A stretch of DNA of 64,000 nucleotides from Hamadaea tsunoensis DSM 44101 (GCF_000428945.1 NZ_AUAX01000006.1:310001-374000); one strand, 5' to 3'. Positions 33,710-42,311 are shown, counted from the stretch's first letter. A program made the numbers and translations. Notes: generated by a model not told the origin, from the letters alone.

Positions 33710-33936
33710 TCGGACTCGGTCCTGAACCGGAGCAGCCGCTGGGCCTCCGTGTCGGCGATGAACCGGGTCCGTGCCGTGTCGCGGCGGACGGCGGGCTCGC
33801 GCATGCCGTCGCGCGTCGCCTTGTCGTAGATGGCCGCGAGCCACGCCCCGGGGTCCAGACCGTCATGGTCCGCGCGGCGGTGGAGGATTTCCAGCGCGTA
33901 CTCGGGCAGTGTGGTCGCGAAATTCACCTGCGCCAT
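33706..33936 (-). CDS. putative antitoxin partner of the MazF-like protein
   Basis: A 76-residue protein (MAQVNFATTLPEYALEILHRRADHDGLDPGAW...) with an N-terminal ribbon-helix-helix-like strand and a charged C-terminus, coupled to the toxin-like gene by a GTGA overlap. In-frame ATGs at 33945 and 33948 are alternatives. The antitoxin role follows from size and position. Confidence 0.65.
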   Translation of the reverse strand: MAQVNFATTLPEYALEILHRRADHDGLDPGAWLAAIYDKATRDGMREPAVRRDTARTRFIADTEAQRLLRFRTESE

Positions 33937-33999
33937 GCCTGCCATCATCGCAAGATCTGCGGTTGCGGCGCCATGCCGCACCGCCCGGCGGGCGCGGCG

Positions 34000-34392
34000 T
34001 CAGATGGCGGCGCGGTGGTTGAGCGTGGCGACGGTGGAGCCGGTCAGCGTGAGCAGGCAGTCGTGCAGCCGGCCGTCGGAGTGGGCCGCGCCGATCAGGG
34101 CGTGGGCCGTCTGCTCGTCCTCGTTGAGGTACGCGCTGATGAACCGGGCGACCCAGCGGGCGTCGTAGCGAGCCTGGTCGATGCCGGGGAAGTCGAGGGA
34201 CCAGGGGCCGGACGGCTGGGCGTCGCCGGCGATGGTGCCGGCGAGACACCAGGCGACGCCGAGGGCACCGGGGACGCCGGTGGCCCCCACGACGCTGTCG
34301 ACGGTCTCGGCGACCGCCGCCCGGTCGCCGGCGATGGCCTGATCGAGCAGCAACGCCGCGTCTTCGAAGACGCGATGGGGATCCCCGGTCAC
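34000..34392 (-). CDS. hypothetical helical protein
   Basis: A 130-residue protein starting at GTG 34392 (VTGDPHRVFEDAALLL). Mostly helical, Ala-rich, with WVARFISAYLNEDEQTAHALIGAA. No signal, no motif, no family recognised. It may follow the same promoter as the toxin pair or stand alone. Confidence 0.62.
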   Translation of the reverse strand: MTGDPHRVFEDAALLLDQAIAGDRAAVAETVDSVVGATGVPGALGVAWCLAGTIAGDAQPSGPWSLDFPGIDQARYDARWVARFISAYLNEDEQTAHALIGAAHSDGRLHDCLLTLTGSTVATLNHRAAI

Positions 34393-34517
34393 ATCGGTGA
34401 GCCTACGCCGGGCTGTCAACGCAACCCGGACAGGCGCATCCTTCCCGGCCACTTCCCGACAGATCGCGCGCACGCTAAGGTGCCGAACTAGATGATCGTT
34501 GGAGGTGTCATCCCCTC

Positions 34518-35894
34518 ATGCGCCCGTGGCCCATCGCCCGTTCGCACCGCGGGCCCATCGCCCGTTCGGTTGTGTCGGGCACGCTCGTTCTCGGTCTCCT
34601 CGCCGCCGGGCTTGCCGGCTGCGGCGGCGAACCGGCCGCGTCCGACGACAGCCGGCAGCAGCTGCGCCTCTACGGCGCCGACGGCAACATGAAGAACGCC
34701 ATCGGCGAGCCGGTCGGCAAGGCCCAGCCCGGCCTGATCTCGGGCATGAAGGGCACCACCCCGCTGACGCCGCTCACCGACGACTTCAAGGCGCGGCTGC
34801 GCGGCATCGACCCGGCCCTCAAGGACTACCCGTATGCGGGCGAGTCGTACGACGCGATCGTGATCATGGCGCTGGCGACCCAGCTGGCCCGCACGACCCG
34901 GCCCGAGATCGTCAAGCAGTACGTCGACGGCGTGACGACCGGCGGCAAGGTCTGCGCCGACGTGGCGGCCTGCCTGACCCTCGCCCGGGCGGGGCAGGAT
35001 CTCCAGTACCAGGGGATCACGGTCAAGACCGGGTTCAAGGACAGCGGCGAGCCGTCGACGACCTCGTACGGCACCCTGCACTTCTCGGCGGATAGCAAGA
35101 TCAATTCTCAGCTGACCGAGTTCGTCGGCGCGGGATCGGCCGACGCCGCCACGCACAGCGAGGGACCGGCCCCGGTGGCGGTCTCCGTCCCGGTCACCGG
35201 CGCCCCGCTGGTCATCGGCGGCCTGACCGCCATCACGGGTACCAACTCGGGCTCCAATCCGCCCAAGCGGGCCGGGGCGAAGCTGGCCCTGGCCGAGCTC
35301 AACGCGGCGGGCGGCGTACTGGGCAAGCCGATCAAGTTCCTCGACGGCGACGACGGCACCGACCCGGTCAAGGCGAAGGCCACCCTGGCGGCCGAGAAGG
35401 GCCAGGGCGCCACGATGTTCTTCGGGCCGAGCGGCTCGGGCGTCGCCAAGGAGCTCATCCCGGTCGCCGCCGCGGAGCATGTCATCCTGTTCGCGCCGTC
35501 GGCCACCTCGGCGGCGCTCAGCTCGATCAACGACGACGGCTACTTCTTCCGGGCCGCGCCGTCCGACGAGCTCCAGGCGCGCGCCCTCGCCGACGTGATC
35601 ATGCGGGACGGCCTGCGCAAACTGAGCATCCTGTACCGCAAGGACACCTACGGCGAGGGTCTCGCCCAGGGGGTCAAGGACGAGCTGATGAAGGCCGGCC
35701 TCCAGGACGCCGGGGTGCAGCTGGAGGCCTACGACGTCCCGAAGGACGCGGCCTCCCTGCAGATCCCGGACCAGGTGCACCGGATCCACGAGTTCGCGCC
35801 GGAAGGCGTACTGGTGGTGGGGCTGACGGAGTCCGCCTACGCGATCCTGGACCTAGCTGCGGGCGGGGTCGATCCGCGGGTCTCCCCCGCGTAG
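34518..35894 (+). CDS. ABC substrate-binding lipoprotein with permuted halves
   Basis: A 458-residue branched-chain amino acid type (Peripla_BP_6) binding protein. Signal peptide and lipobox LAGC (Cys35) are normal. Residues about 47-205 (QQLRLYGADGN..., GMKGTTPLTPLTDDFKARL, YAGESYDAIVIMALA, GGKVCADVAACLTL, YGTLHF) correspond to the C-terminal half of the family. A linker rich in Ala/Pro/Val follows, and residues about 230-458 (PLVIGGLTAITGTNSGSN..., RAGAKLALAELNAAGGVLGKPI, GPSGSGVAKELIPVAAAE, YFFRAAPSDELQ, EGVLVVGLTESAYAIL) are the usual N-terminal half. The order is swapped. No permease or ATPase gene adjoins. It ends by overlapping a convergent TetR gene by 42 bp. Confidence 0.85.
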   Translation: MRPWPIARSHRGPIARSVVSGTLVLGLLAAGLAGCGGEPAASDDSRQQLRLYGADGNMKNAIGEPVGKAQPGLISGMKGTTPLTPLTDDFKARLRGIDPALKDYPYAGESYDAIVIMALATQLARTTRPEIVKQYVDGVTTGGKVCADVAACLTLARAGQDLQYQGITVKTGFKDSGEPSTTSYGTLHFSADSKINSQLTEFVGAGSADAATHSEGPAPVAVSVPVTGAPLVIGGLTAITGTNSGSNPPKRAGAKLALAELNAAGGVLGKPIKFLDGDDGTDPVKAKATLAAEKGQGATMFFGPSGSGVAKELIPVAAAEHVILFAPSATSAALSSINDDGYFFRAAPSDELQARALADVIMRDGLRKLSILYRKDTYGEGLAQGVKDELMKAGLQDAGVQLEAYDVPKDAASLQIPDQVHRIHEFAPEGVLVVGLTESAYAILDLAAGGVDPRVSPA

Positions 35895-36491
35895 CCCCGC
35901 CGTCAGCGCCGCGAAGGCCGCCCGCCGCAGGTCGCCCAGGTCGTCCTGGCCGTCACTGGCCAGCCACGCCACCAGCGCCGTGTCCCAGGCCCCGCTCGTG
36001 GCCGCCGCGACCAGCTGCGGATACAGGTCGGTCACCACCATTCCCGGCGTACGCGCGGCCGCGAACTCGGCGACCACACCGGCCAGATCCCTGTTCAGCA
36101 GCAGGTACGTGCCGAGCAGGCCGGGCTGCGTCCGCAGGAGCCGCAGGCGTTCCAGGATCTGCCGGCGGTCCTCGGGATCGGCCAGGTCGAGCCCTTCCAG
36201 CACGGTGTCGATCGAGTCGAGGACCGGTTCGCCCTCGGGCCGCCCCCACAGCGCCGTACGCAGCGCGGCGATCCGGCCCTGGGCCACGTCGCCGAGCAGG
36301 ATGTGCTGTTTCGACGCGAAGTACCGGAAGAAGGTGCGCTCGGCGACCCCGGCGGCCTCGGCGATCTCCTCGACGGTGGTCCCCTCGTAGCCGCGCTCGG
36401 CGAACAGGCGCAGGGCGGCCTCCTCCAGCGCCTGGCGGGTCGCCAGCTTCTTGCGGATGCGCCGGTTGCCACCCCAGTCCGCGGAGGTCAT
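35853..36491 (-). CDS. TetR-family transcriptional regulator
   Basis: A 212-residue regulator: TRQALEEAALRLFAERGYEGTTVEEIAEAAGVAERTFFRYFASKQHIL is the helix-turn-helix at residues 18-65. The C-terminal ligand domain is of the actinobacterial type with LRTQPGLLGTYLLLNRDL. Convergent with, and overlapping by 42 bp, the substrate-binding protein. Confidence 0.93.
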   Translation of the reverse strand: MTSADWGGNRRIRKKLATRQALEEAALRLFAERGYEGTTVEEIAEAAGVAERTFFRYFASKQHILLGDVAQGRIAALRTALWGRPEGEPVLDSIDTVLEGLDLADPEDRRQILERLRLLRTQPGLLGTYLLLNRDLAGVVAEFAAARTPGMVVTDLYPQLVAAATSGAWDTALVAWLASDGQDDLGDLRRAAFAALTAGLRGGDPRIDPARS

Positions 36492-36624
36492 CGGTGCATC
36501 GTGTCACGATCGGCGGTAGTAGCGGTGCCGCGGGCGTACCGGTGGAGTTTCCGGCGATATTGGCATAGGTCGGTGACTGTCGATAAGTCGGGCAACGCCC
36601 GCGTCCGGCCGATAGCGTCATTCC

Positions 36625-37179
36625 ATGGCGACCCATGGGGTGCGGCTGCTGCGTAATGCGCTCAGCAGCGCGGCCGTGTTGGCGGTGATCCTTTTCGTCG
36701 CCTTCGGACTGCCCGCCATCAACCGGGCGGTTCCGGCTTCCAAGGACATCGTGGGCGGTCGCGCGTACACCGTGGGTGGCGGGGTCAGTGTCGTGCCGCC
36801 GCTCCGAGCGGAGATCGATCCCAGCAAGACCCGGCCCGCCGCCGACCGGGGGACGGTGCTGTTCCTGCTCGGCGCGGTGCGCTACGTGATCGTGGTCGCG
36901 CCCTTCTCCGGCGGGCTCGGCGACGCCGCCGCCCGCCTCCGCGAGAAGATCACCGCTACCCGCGGCTACCAGGTGACCGGTGACGAGGCCGCGGTACGCA
37001 CGTCGACGGGCCTGCCCGGCCTGGCCGGCTGCTACAGCGCGCCCGGCCGGCTGGGGCGGTACGCCGTCTTCGTCAGCGGCGGCAGCTCGATCGAGGTCAC
37101 CATCAGCGGGACCGAGGATCAGCTGGCCGGCCAGATGGCCGGGATCGAGGCCAGCGTCTCCTCGATCCAGCGGAAGTAG
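36625..37179 (+). CDS. single-pass membrane or secreted hypothetical protein
   Basis: A 184-residue protein with one N-terminal hydrophobic segment (SSAAVLAVILFVAFGLPAI) and a polar extracytoplasmic domain that includes a second hydrophobic stretch (GTVLFLLGAVRYVIVVAPF). Five bases separate it from the PrsW gene, so the two form an operon; a role with the protease is possible but unproven. Confidence 0.78.
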   Translation: MATHGVRLLRNALSSAAVLAVILFVAFGLPAINRAVPASKDIVGGRAYTVGGGVSVVPPLRAEIDPSKTRPAADRGTVLFLLGAVRYVIVVAPFSGGLGDAAARLREKITATRGYQVTGDEAAVRTSTGLPGLAGCYSAPGRLGRYAVFVSGGSSIEVTISGTEDQLAGQMAGIEASVSSIQRK

Positions 37180-37184
37180 GGCCC

Positions 37185-38486
37185 ATGACAGCGGAGTCCG
37201 TTCGCCCGACCCCACGGTCGGCGCGGGCCGTGCAATCCCTGCGCATGCCGGCGTTCTGGCTGCTCACCGGTCTGCTTCTGGTCTGCGGTGCCCGGTTGTT
37301 CACGATGCTTTCCACCGCGTACGCGAAGTACCCGGTCGCGACCGTCGCGGCGGTTGTCCTGTTCGGCCTGTACGCGGTGCCGTTCTGGCTGTTCATCGCC
37401 TCGATGGATTTCGTCGAGCGAGAGCCGCCCCTGCTGCTGGCGACGGCGTTCGCCTGGGGCGCCGCGGTCGCGACGACGGTCGCCATTCCGGGCAACCAGG
37501 CGATCCATGATCTGCTGGCGAAGCTGGTCTCACCGGAGTTCGCGGCCGCCTGGGGATCGGCGATCGCCGGGCCGACGATCGAGGAGCTGCTCAAGGGCCT
37601 CGGTGTGATCGTCATCGTGCTCATCGCCCGGGCGCAGATCAACAGCGTGCTCGACGGCATGGTCTACGGCGCGCTGGTCGGCTTGGGTTTCCAGGTCGTC
37701 GAGGACATCGTGTACGCGGTCAACGCGGTCGCCGTGGCCGGCCAGGGCGACGAGGTCGGCCCGGTCGTGTCGACGGTGTTCCTGCGCGGCTTCATCGCCG
37801 GCCTGTGGAGCCACACCATCTTCTCGGCGCTGGTCGGCGGCGGCATCGCGTACTTCCTGGTGCACCGGGAACGGTCGACGGTCAACCGGCTGGGCGGTGC
37901 CCTGCTCGGCTTCGCCGGGGCCTGGCTGCTGCACTTCCTCTGGAACTCGCCGCTGCTGGCCGACGGCATCGGGGGCGGCGCGGGCGGCGTACTCCTCGGA
38001 TTGCTCATCAAGGGCCTGCCCGCGCTGGTGCTGGTGCTGAGCCTGGCGTGGCTGGCCCGCAAGCGCGAGGCGACCTTCTACCTGGCGCAGCTCGGAGCGG
38101 TGCACGACCCGCAGGTGGCGACGGCGGAGGAGGTCGCGACCCTGGCGGACGGCCGGCTGCGCCACCGGGCGCGGGAGCACGCCAAGAAGCTCGTGGGGTC
38201 GAAGGGCGCCCGCGCGGTCCGGGCCCTGCAACGCGCCCAGTGCCGGTACGCCGTCGAGCTCAGCCGCGTACGCGACGCGGTGGGCCTGGCCGGAACCGGC
38301 CGCGATCCCGTCCTCGACCACCAGCGGGAGGCGGTTCTGACGGCGCGGGGCCGGCTGGCGGCGCTGGGCATCCAGGAGGCTCTGCCCGGTGCCCATCGCA
38401 AGCGGCGCTGGCTGTGGTGGCTGGCGCTGCTGCTGTTCGCGTCCCTGCTGCTGTTCTCGGCGGCCCGCGCGCTCGGCGGAAGCTAG
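37185..38486 (+). CDS. PrsW-family intramembrane metalloprotease
   Basis: A 433-residue polytopic membrane protein. PrsW/CPBP-type catalytic motifs: EELLK in AGPTIEELLKGLGVIV (about 131), FQVVEDIVYAVN and the His in GLWSHTIFSALVGGGIAYF. In Bacillus, PrsW starts anti-sigma factor cleavage; here the target is unknown. C-terminal about 130 residues are a cytoplasmic helical region ending in a last membrane segment (WLWWLALLLFASLLLFSAARAL). Confidence 0.92.
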   Translation: MTAESVRPTPRSARAVQSLRMPAFWLLTGLLLVCGARLFTMLSTAYAKYPVATVAAVVLFGLYAVPFWLFIASMDFVEREPPLLLATAFAWGAAVATTVAIPGNQAIHDLLAKLVSPEFAAAWGSAIAGPTIEELLKGLGVIVIVLIARAQINSVLDGMVYGALVGLGFQVVEDIVYAVNAVAVAGQGDEVGPVVSTVFLRGFIAGLWSHTIFSALVGGGIAYFLVHRERSTVNRLGGALLGFAGAWLLHFLWNSPLLADGIGGGAGGVLLGLLIKGLPALVLVLSLAWLARKREATFYLAQLGAVHDPQVATAEEVATLADGRLRHRAREHAKKLVGSKGARAVRALQRAQCRYAVELSRVRDAVGLAGTGRDPVLDHQREAVLTARGRLAALGIQEALPGAHRKRRWLWWLALLLFASLLLFSAARALGGS

Positions 38487-38535
38487 CCGGGCATGGCGAC
38501 GGCAGCCGAGGAGGGCGGCGCGATGGGCCCGAGGA

Positions 38536-38568
38536 AGGCGGTTCCGGTACGAGAAACCAGAACCGCCT
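38536..38568. terminator. hairpin between convergent genes
   Basis: AGGCGGTTC and its complement GAACCGCCT with an inner GGT/ACC pairing, between the prsW stop and the stop of the minus-strand Asp-repeat gene. Confidence 0.5.
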
Positions 38569-38596
38569 GCCTATGGACCACACCCGTCCGGGCGAA

Positions 38597-38809
38597 TCAG
38601 TCCGGTCGCCCGTCCTGATCGAGATCGACGAGCCGGACGTTGACCTCGCCGTCCCCGTCCGGATCGAGCTCGACCAGGTCGGAGACGCCGTCGCCATCGG
38701 TGTCCTTCACCCACACGTCGGGCTGGCCGTCGTGGTCGGTGTCGAAAGTGGCGAGCGTCGTCTCCTCGTCGCCGCGAGTCGCCTTGCCACCCGTCTCCGT
38801 GTCACTCAT
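38597..38809 (-). CDS. small acidic protein of four DxDxDG repeats
   Basis: A 70-residue protein without signal peptide. After a 22-residue lead come four loops starting at residues 23, 36, 49 and 62, each of the form D-x-D-x-D-G-x-x-D/N (DTDHDGQPD, DTDGDGVSD, DPDGDGEVN, DLDQDGRPD), an exact 13-residue spacing. Such loops bind calcium in thrombospondin type 3 and dockerin-like repeats, normally outside the cell. The protein is made almost only of them and ends within the last loop. Function unknown; a cytosolic metal buffer is one option. Confidence 0.72.
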   Translation of the reverse strand: MSDTETGGKATRGDEETTLATFDTDHDGQPDVWVKDTDGDGVSDLVELDPDGDGEVNVRLVDLDQDGRPD

Positions 38810-38949
38810 GGAGCACGAGGGTAGGCGTCTTCGCGAGCGGTCGCCAGCGGCACCCGGTAATGCGTGAACGCAGGAGATCCTGGTCCGCGCCGACAGCGGC
38901 GAGCAGCCGAGAGCTGCTCGCCGAGCGTGCGAAAGTGATCTTCTGCGCG

Positions 38950-39171
38950 TCAGGGACGACGTACGGCCCAGTTGGGGTCCGGGTCCGGGTCCTCGTCCTG
39001 GTCCTCCGGGTCGTCGACGTCGTACTCGTCGTACTCGTCGATGTCCTCGTCGGACTTGATGGCGGCGCCGCCGAGTTCTCGCTGCAGTGCCGCGAGGTCG
39101 GTGTTCGGGGAGTGGTACTTCAACTCCCTCGCCACCTTAGTCTGCTTGGCCTTAGCACGGCCGCGTCCCAT
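38950..39171 (-). CDS. DUF3073 domain protein
   Basis: A 73-residue protein: MGRGRAKAKQTKVARELKYHSPNTDLAALQREL is the DUF3073 signature of actinobacteria, followed by a strongly acidic tail (DEYDEYDVDDPEDQDEDPDPDP). ATG at 39171 is the family start. Function not known; basic head and acidic tail suggest nucleic acid or ribosome contact. Confidence 0.95.
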   Translation of the reverse strand: MGRGRAKAKQTKVARELKYHSPNTDLAALQRELGGAAIKSDEDIDEYDEYDVDDPEDQDEDPDPDPNWAVRRP

Positions 39172-39418
39172 GGACCGACCCCCTCGCACATGAATGTCGG
39201 GGCAGCCCGAAGGCGGGCCCCGATGACGTCAGGCATCTCTCGTGGCTCATACGGTACACAGGTGTTGGCGTCTTCGGCACCTCGGGCTCCACTCCATGTT
39301 GCGAGTGGCGCCGAAGAACTGTCCGAATTGCGACGGTAACGGGTCCTGTGCGGAACCGGTCGTGACCCACACGCCCGGTTCCGATGAACCGTTCAGACGA
39401 GCCGTTCGCGACCCGGGG

Positions 39419-40483
39419 TCAGACCCGGATCGTGCGCAGCCGCCCGACATCCGCCATCCGCCGCTCGGCGAGACGGTCCGCGGCGGTGGCCGGCGAAACC
39501 CCCTCGACGTCGGCGAGCTGGAGGATCTCCCGTGTCGTGTCATAGATCTTGGTCGCCCGCAGCTTGGCGCGGTCGAAGTTGAAGCCCTCGATCTCGTCGG
39601 CGACCTGGATCACGCCACCGGCGTTGACGACGTAATCGGGAGCGTAGAGGATTCCGCGCTCGGCGAGCAGCTTCTCCACGCCGGGATGTGCCAACTGGTT
39701 GTTGGCCGCGCCCGCGACGATCCGCGCCCGCAGAACCGGTACGGAGTCGTCGTTCAGGGCCCCGCCCAGCGCGCACGGCGCGTACACGTCGATGTCGCTG
39801 GCGATGAGCCCGAGGGTGTCGTCGACGAGCGTGATCTCCGGGTAGGTGGCGCGGGCCCAGGAGCGGGCCGCCTCGCTCGGGTCGGTCGCGACGATCGCCG
39901 CGCCGTCCTCGATCAGGTGACCGGCGAGGTACTTGCCGACCTTGCCCAGGCCGGCGATGCCGACCGTGCGGCCCTTGAGCGAGGGCGTGCCCCAGCGGTG
40001 CTCCGCCGCGGCGCGCATGCCCTGGAAGACGCCCCAGGCGGTGAGGATCGAGGAGTCGCCGGCGCCGCCGTTCTCGACGCTGCGGCCGGTCACGAACCGC
40101 GTCTCGCGGGCCACCACGTCCATGTCCTGCACATAGGTGCCGACGTCGCAGGCGGTCCAGTAGCGGCCGTTGAGGGACTGGATGAACCGGCCGTAGGCCC
40201 GCAGCAGCGCCTCGGACTTGTCCCGGACCGGGTCACCCCAGATGACGGCCTTGCCGCCGCCGAGGTCGAGCCCGGCGAGGGCGTTCTTGTACGCCATCCC
40301 CCGCGACAGTTCGAGCACGTCGTGCAGGGCCTCCTCCTCGGAGGCGTACGGGTAGAAGCGGGTGCCACCGAGCGCGGGGCCGAGCGCGGTCGAGTAGACG
40401 CCGATGATCGCTTTGAGGCCGCTCGCCCGATCCGAGCAGAAGACGACCTGTTCGTGGCCGGTGTCGGCGCTGAAGACGCCCAT
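39419..40483 (-). CDS. leucine/valine (branched-chain amino acid) dehydrogenase
   Basis: A 354-residue Glu/Leu/Phe/Val dehydrogenase: [31 protein letters not shown] with the catalytic Lys, [13 protein letters not shown] fold [20 protein letters not shown], and [11 protein letters not shown]. It deaminates branched-chain amino acids with NAD+, providing precursors for branched fatty acids or polyketides. GAGGAG precedes the ATG. Confidence 0.95.
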   Translation of the reverse strand: MGVFSADTGHEQVVFCSDRASGLKAIIGVYSTALGPALGGTRFYPYASEEEALHDVLELSRGMAYKNALAGLDLGGGKAVIWGDPVRDKSEALLRAYGRFIQSLNGRYWTACDVGTYVQDMDVVARETRFVTGRSVENGGAGDSSILTAWGVFQGMRAAAEHRWGTPSLKGRTVGIAGLGKVGKYLAGHLIEDGAAIVATDPSEAARSWARATYPEITLVDDTLGLIASDIDVYAPCALGGALNDDSVPVLRARIVAGAANNQLAHPGVEKLLAERGILYAPDYVVNAGGVIQVADEIEGFNFDRAKLRATKIYDTTREILQLADVEGVSPATAADRLAERRMADVGRLRTIRV

Positions 40484-40635
40484 GGGAACTCCTCGTTGAG
40501 TCTGTGAGCCTTCGTGAGGCCTGGCGGTGGAGGCAGGCCGCTGTGGGTGGTGCGGATCCTCCCGCCTGAGCCTACCGAGAACCAGGCCTGCTCTTGTACA
40601 TGCGCCGGGCCCCCGATGCGTGGGAGGATCGCGAC

Positions 40636-41475
40636 GTGCCGTCACAGTTCGCCGCGTATCTGCGCGTCTATGAGCCGCTGGCCGCGTTCGATCGGGAACG
40701 CCAGCGTTACTGGCGCCGGTATCTGGACGAGGGTCGGGCGATCGGGTCGGCCGAAGGACCCGGCCGGCAGCGCGTGACGGTCCTCGAGGCCCTCGGCGCG
40801 GGCTGGTCCCGGCTGCCGGACCTGCCCGAGGAGGCGTACGTCCTGACGACCGAGAACGGCGCTCTCGTGTGCCCCTGGAACCTGCGCGTACGCGTCGCCG
40901 AGGCGGCCCTGACGGCCCGGGACGGCGTACCGGCGGTGCTCGCAGACGCCTTCGTGCCGCCCGCGCTGGCCGGGATCGCCCGCTCGGTCCTGTCGGACTT
41001 CCGGGGCGGCGCCCAGGTCCTCGACCACGGCCTGCCGCGGGTGCACGAACACGTCGCGACGTGGGGCGTACCGCTGCGCTGGTTCCTGTTCATCGACTTC
41101 GCCGAGCGCGAGGTGTCCGTCGGCCCGGGGCGGCGCCTGCTGCGCTACCGGACGCAGATCGGCCAGGCTCGCCGGCGGGCGCATCAGGGGCTGGGCATCC
41201 TGCGCCGGACGATGGGGCAGGTGGCGATCACCGATTCCGTCGCGGAGGGTACGCGCTGGCTCGAGGAGTTCCACCCCGGCTCGGTGGTCGAGTTGGACTA
41301 CGGCGGGCTTGTCCATCTGTTTAGCGACGAAGACCTGCTTGCCGACGATTCGCCCCGACTTGTAGCGGACGGTCTTACCGCACTTGCGGACGGTGACGGC
41401 GAACTCGCTACCGAGCGGTACGAGAAGCTCGTCGACCGCTGGCGTGCCATTCAGCTGATGGAACGTTGCAACTGA
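40636..41475 (+). CDS. conserved actinobacterial protein (unknown)
   Basis: A 279-residue soluble protein ([23 protein letters not shown]...; [61 protein letters not shown]). This is a familiar conserved hypothetical protein next to leucine dehydrogenase and bldC in actinobacteria. The GTG at 40636 is preferred since GGGAGG lies 8 bases upstream. No catalytic motif is identified. Confidence 0.82.
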   Translation: MPSQFAAYLRVYEPLAAFDRERQRYWRRYLDEGRAIGSAEGPGRQRVTVLEALGAGWSRLPDLPEEAYVLTTENGALVCPWNLRVRVAEAALTARDGVPAVLADAFVPPALAGIARSVLSDFRGGAQVLDHGLPRVHEHVATWGVPLRWFLFIDFAEREVSVGPGRRLLRYRTQIGQARRRAHQGLGILRRTMGQVAITDSVAEGTRWLEEFHPGSVVELDYGGLVHLFSDEDLLADDSPRLVADGLTALADGDGELATERYEKLVDRWRAIQLMERCN

Positions 41476-41567
41476 CCATCGGCCGAGCGGGCTCCGGAAT
41501 CGAACTGAATTATCTAGATCAAGGAAGCCTGAAAGAGCCCACAATTGGGGCGCAATCCGTCATCCTT

Positions 41568-41591
41568 GCCGGGTATTTTGTCCGGCTTTTT
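41568..41591 (+). terminator. weak intrinsic terminator
   Basis: GCCGG and CCGGC around an AT-rich 9-base loop followed by TTTTT, 93 bp after the stop of the preceding gene. Short stem, so moderate support. Confidence 0.45.
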
Positions 41592-41741
41592 GCGCTTATA
41601 TCATTGATTCCTCATCCGTCCATCTACGGACCTTCACCCGTTCGGCCCATGTCGGACATCGTGGACGAGCCGGACTATGGGAGTCGCGTTGGCCGGCGGG
41701 ACCCCGGCCTTCGTTTGTAGGTACTTGTGGAGGAGTGACCC

Positions 41742-41951
41742 ATGGCGTCGCGTACGCACGAACCCGAGCCGCTGCTGACCCCCGCCGAAGTGGCGTCGAT
41801 GTTCCGTGTCGACCCCAAGACGGTGACCCGGTGGGCGAAGGCCGGCAAGCTCAGCGCCATCCGCACTCTGGGTGGCCACCGCCGTTACCGCGAGTCGGAG
41901 GTGCGCGCGCTTCTGCAGGGTCAGATCCCGCAGCAGCGCCAAGGCGACTGA
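41742..41951 (+). CDS. bldC: developmental regulator BldC (MerR-like)
   Basis: A 69-residue DNA-binding protein: LLTPAEVASMFRVDPKTVTRWAKAGKLSAIRTLGGHRRYRESEVRALL is the BldC winged helix-turn-helix, nearly all of the protein. BldC delays entry into sporulation in Streptomyces, binding direct repeats cooperatively. The gene sits after a 266-bp A/T-rich gap likely holding its promoter. Confidence 0.97.
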   Translation: MASRTHEPEPLLTPAEVASMFRVDPKTVTRWAKAGKLSAIRTLGGHRRYRESEVRALLQGQIPQQRQGD

Positions 41952-41994
41952 GCCTGGCTCAGTTCGGCGCTCCACCCCGGAGGCAGACAGTGAT

Positions 41995-42030
41995 GGAGGG
42001 AGCCGGTCCACCAAGGGACCTGCTCCCTCC
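41995..42030 (+). terminator. hairpin after bldC
   Basis: GGAGGGAGC and GCTCCCTCC plus inner GGTCC/GGACC with one mismatch, 44 bp after the bldC stop. Confidence 0.75.
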
Positions 42031-42083
42031 ACTGTGTACGGAACTGATAGGGAAGCCTGCCGCTCGCTGACGCGGCTTCGGGA

Positions 42084-42125
42084 CGGCTCTTACTTCTGGG
42101 GCCGCGGCTCTTACTTCTGGGGCCG
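42084..42125. repeat. tandem 21-bp duplication across the precursor stop
   Basis: Two identical 21-base units (42084-42104 and 42105-42125), each containing CTTACTTCTGGGGCCG. On the minus strand each unit encodes R-P-Q-K-stop-E-P, so the precursor's last codons and stop are duplicated in frame. On the plus strand they read GSYFWGR twice. Confidence 0.9.
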
Positions 42126-42311
42126 GTTGGAGAACTGGTAGAAGGTCGGGAACGCGTCCTCGAACGGCCTCGGCCCGGCGACCGGCCCGCCCGGCGTGGC
42201 GGCCCGCGTACGCCACGTCTGCTCGGCCTCGCCGACCAGTTCGGCTACGCCCTCGGCGCGTACGCGGTCGGCGAGATCACCGGCCGTCGCCGCGGTGCTG
42301 CGGTGCGGCAT
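42111..42311 (-). CDS. amcA: cyclophane RiPP precursor peptide (AmcA-like)
   Basis: A 66-residue peptide. Residues 1-48 look like a helical leader (DLADRVRAEGVAELVGEAEQTW); the end contains four aromatic-X-X triplets, F50-E-D, F54-P-T, F57-Y-Q and F60-S-N, then RPQK. Three-residue cyclophanes are made by radical SAM enzymes on such aromatic-x-Asn/Asp/Gln units. It starts inside the 3' end of the radical SAM gene (35-bp overlap), with GC-rich third positions on this strand. I recall actinobacterial AmcA precursors with a similar FYxWNN-type end; the symbol rests on that and on the neighbour. Confidence 0.75.
   Translation of the reverse strand: MPHRSTAATAGDLADRVRAEGVAELVGEAEQTWRTRAATPGGPVAGPRPFEDAFPTFYQFSNRPQK

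Noticed and set aside
42034-42141. Plus-strand 35-codon frame ending GSYFWGRGSYFWGRLENW as the RiPP precursor
   Set aside because: No ribosome site before the GTG, it follows the bldC terminator, and codon pattern and overlap with the radical SAM gene favour the minus-strand peptide. Kept only as an alternative.
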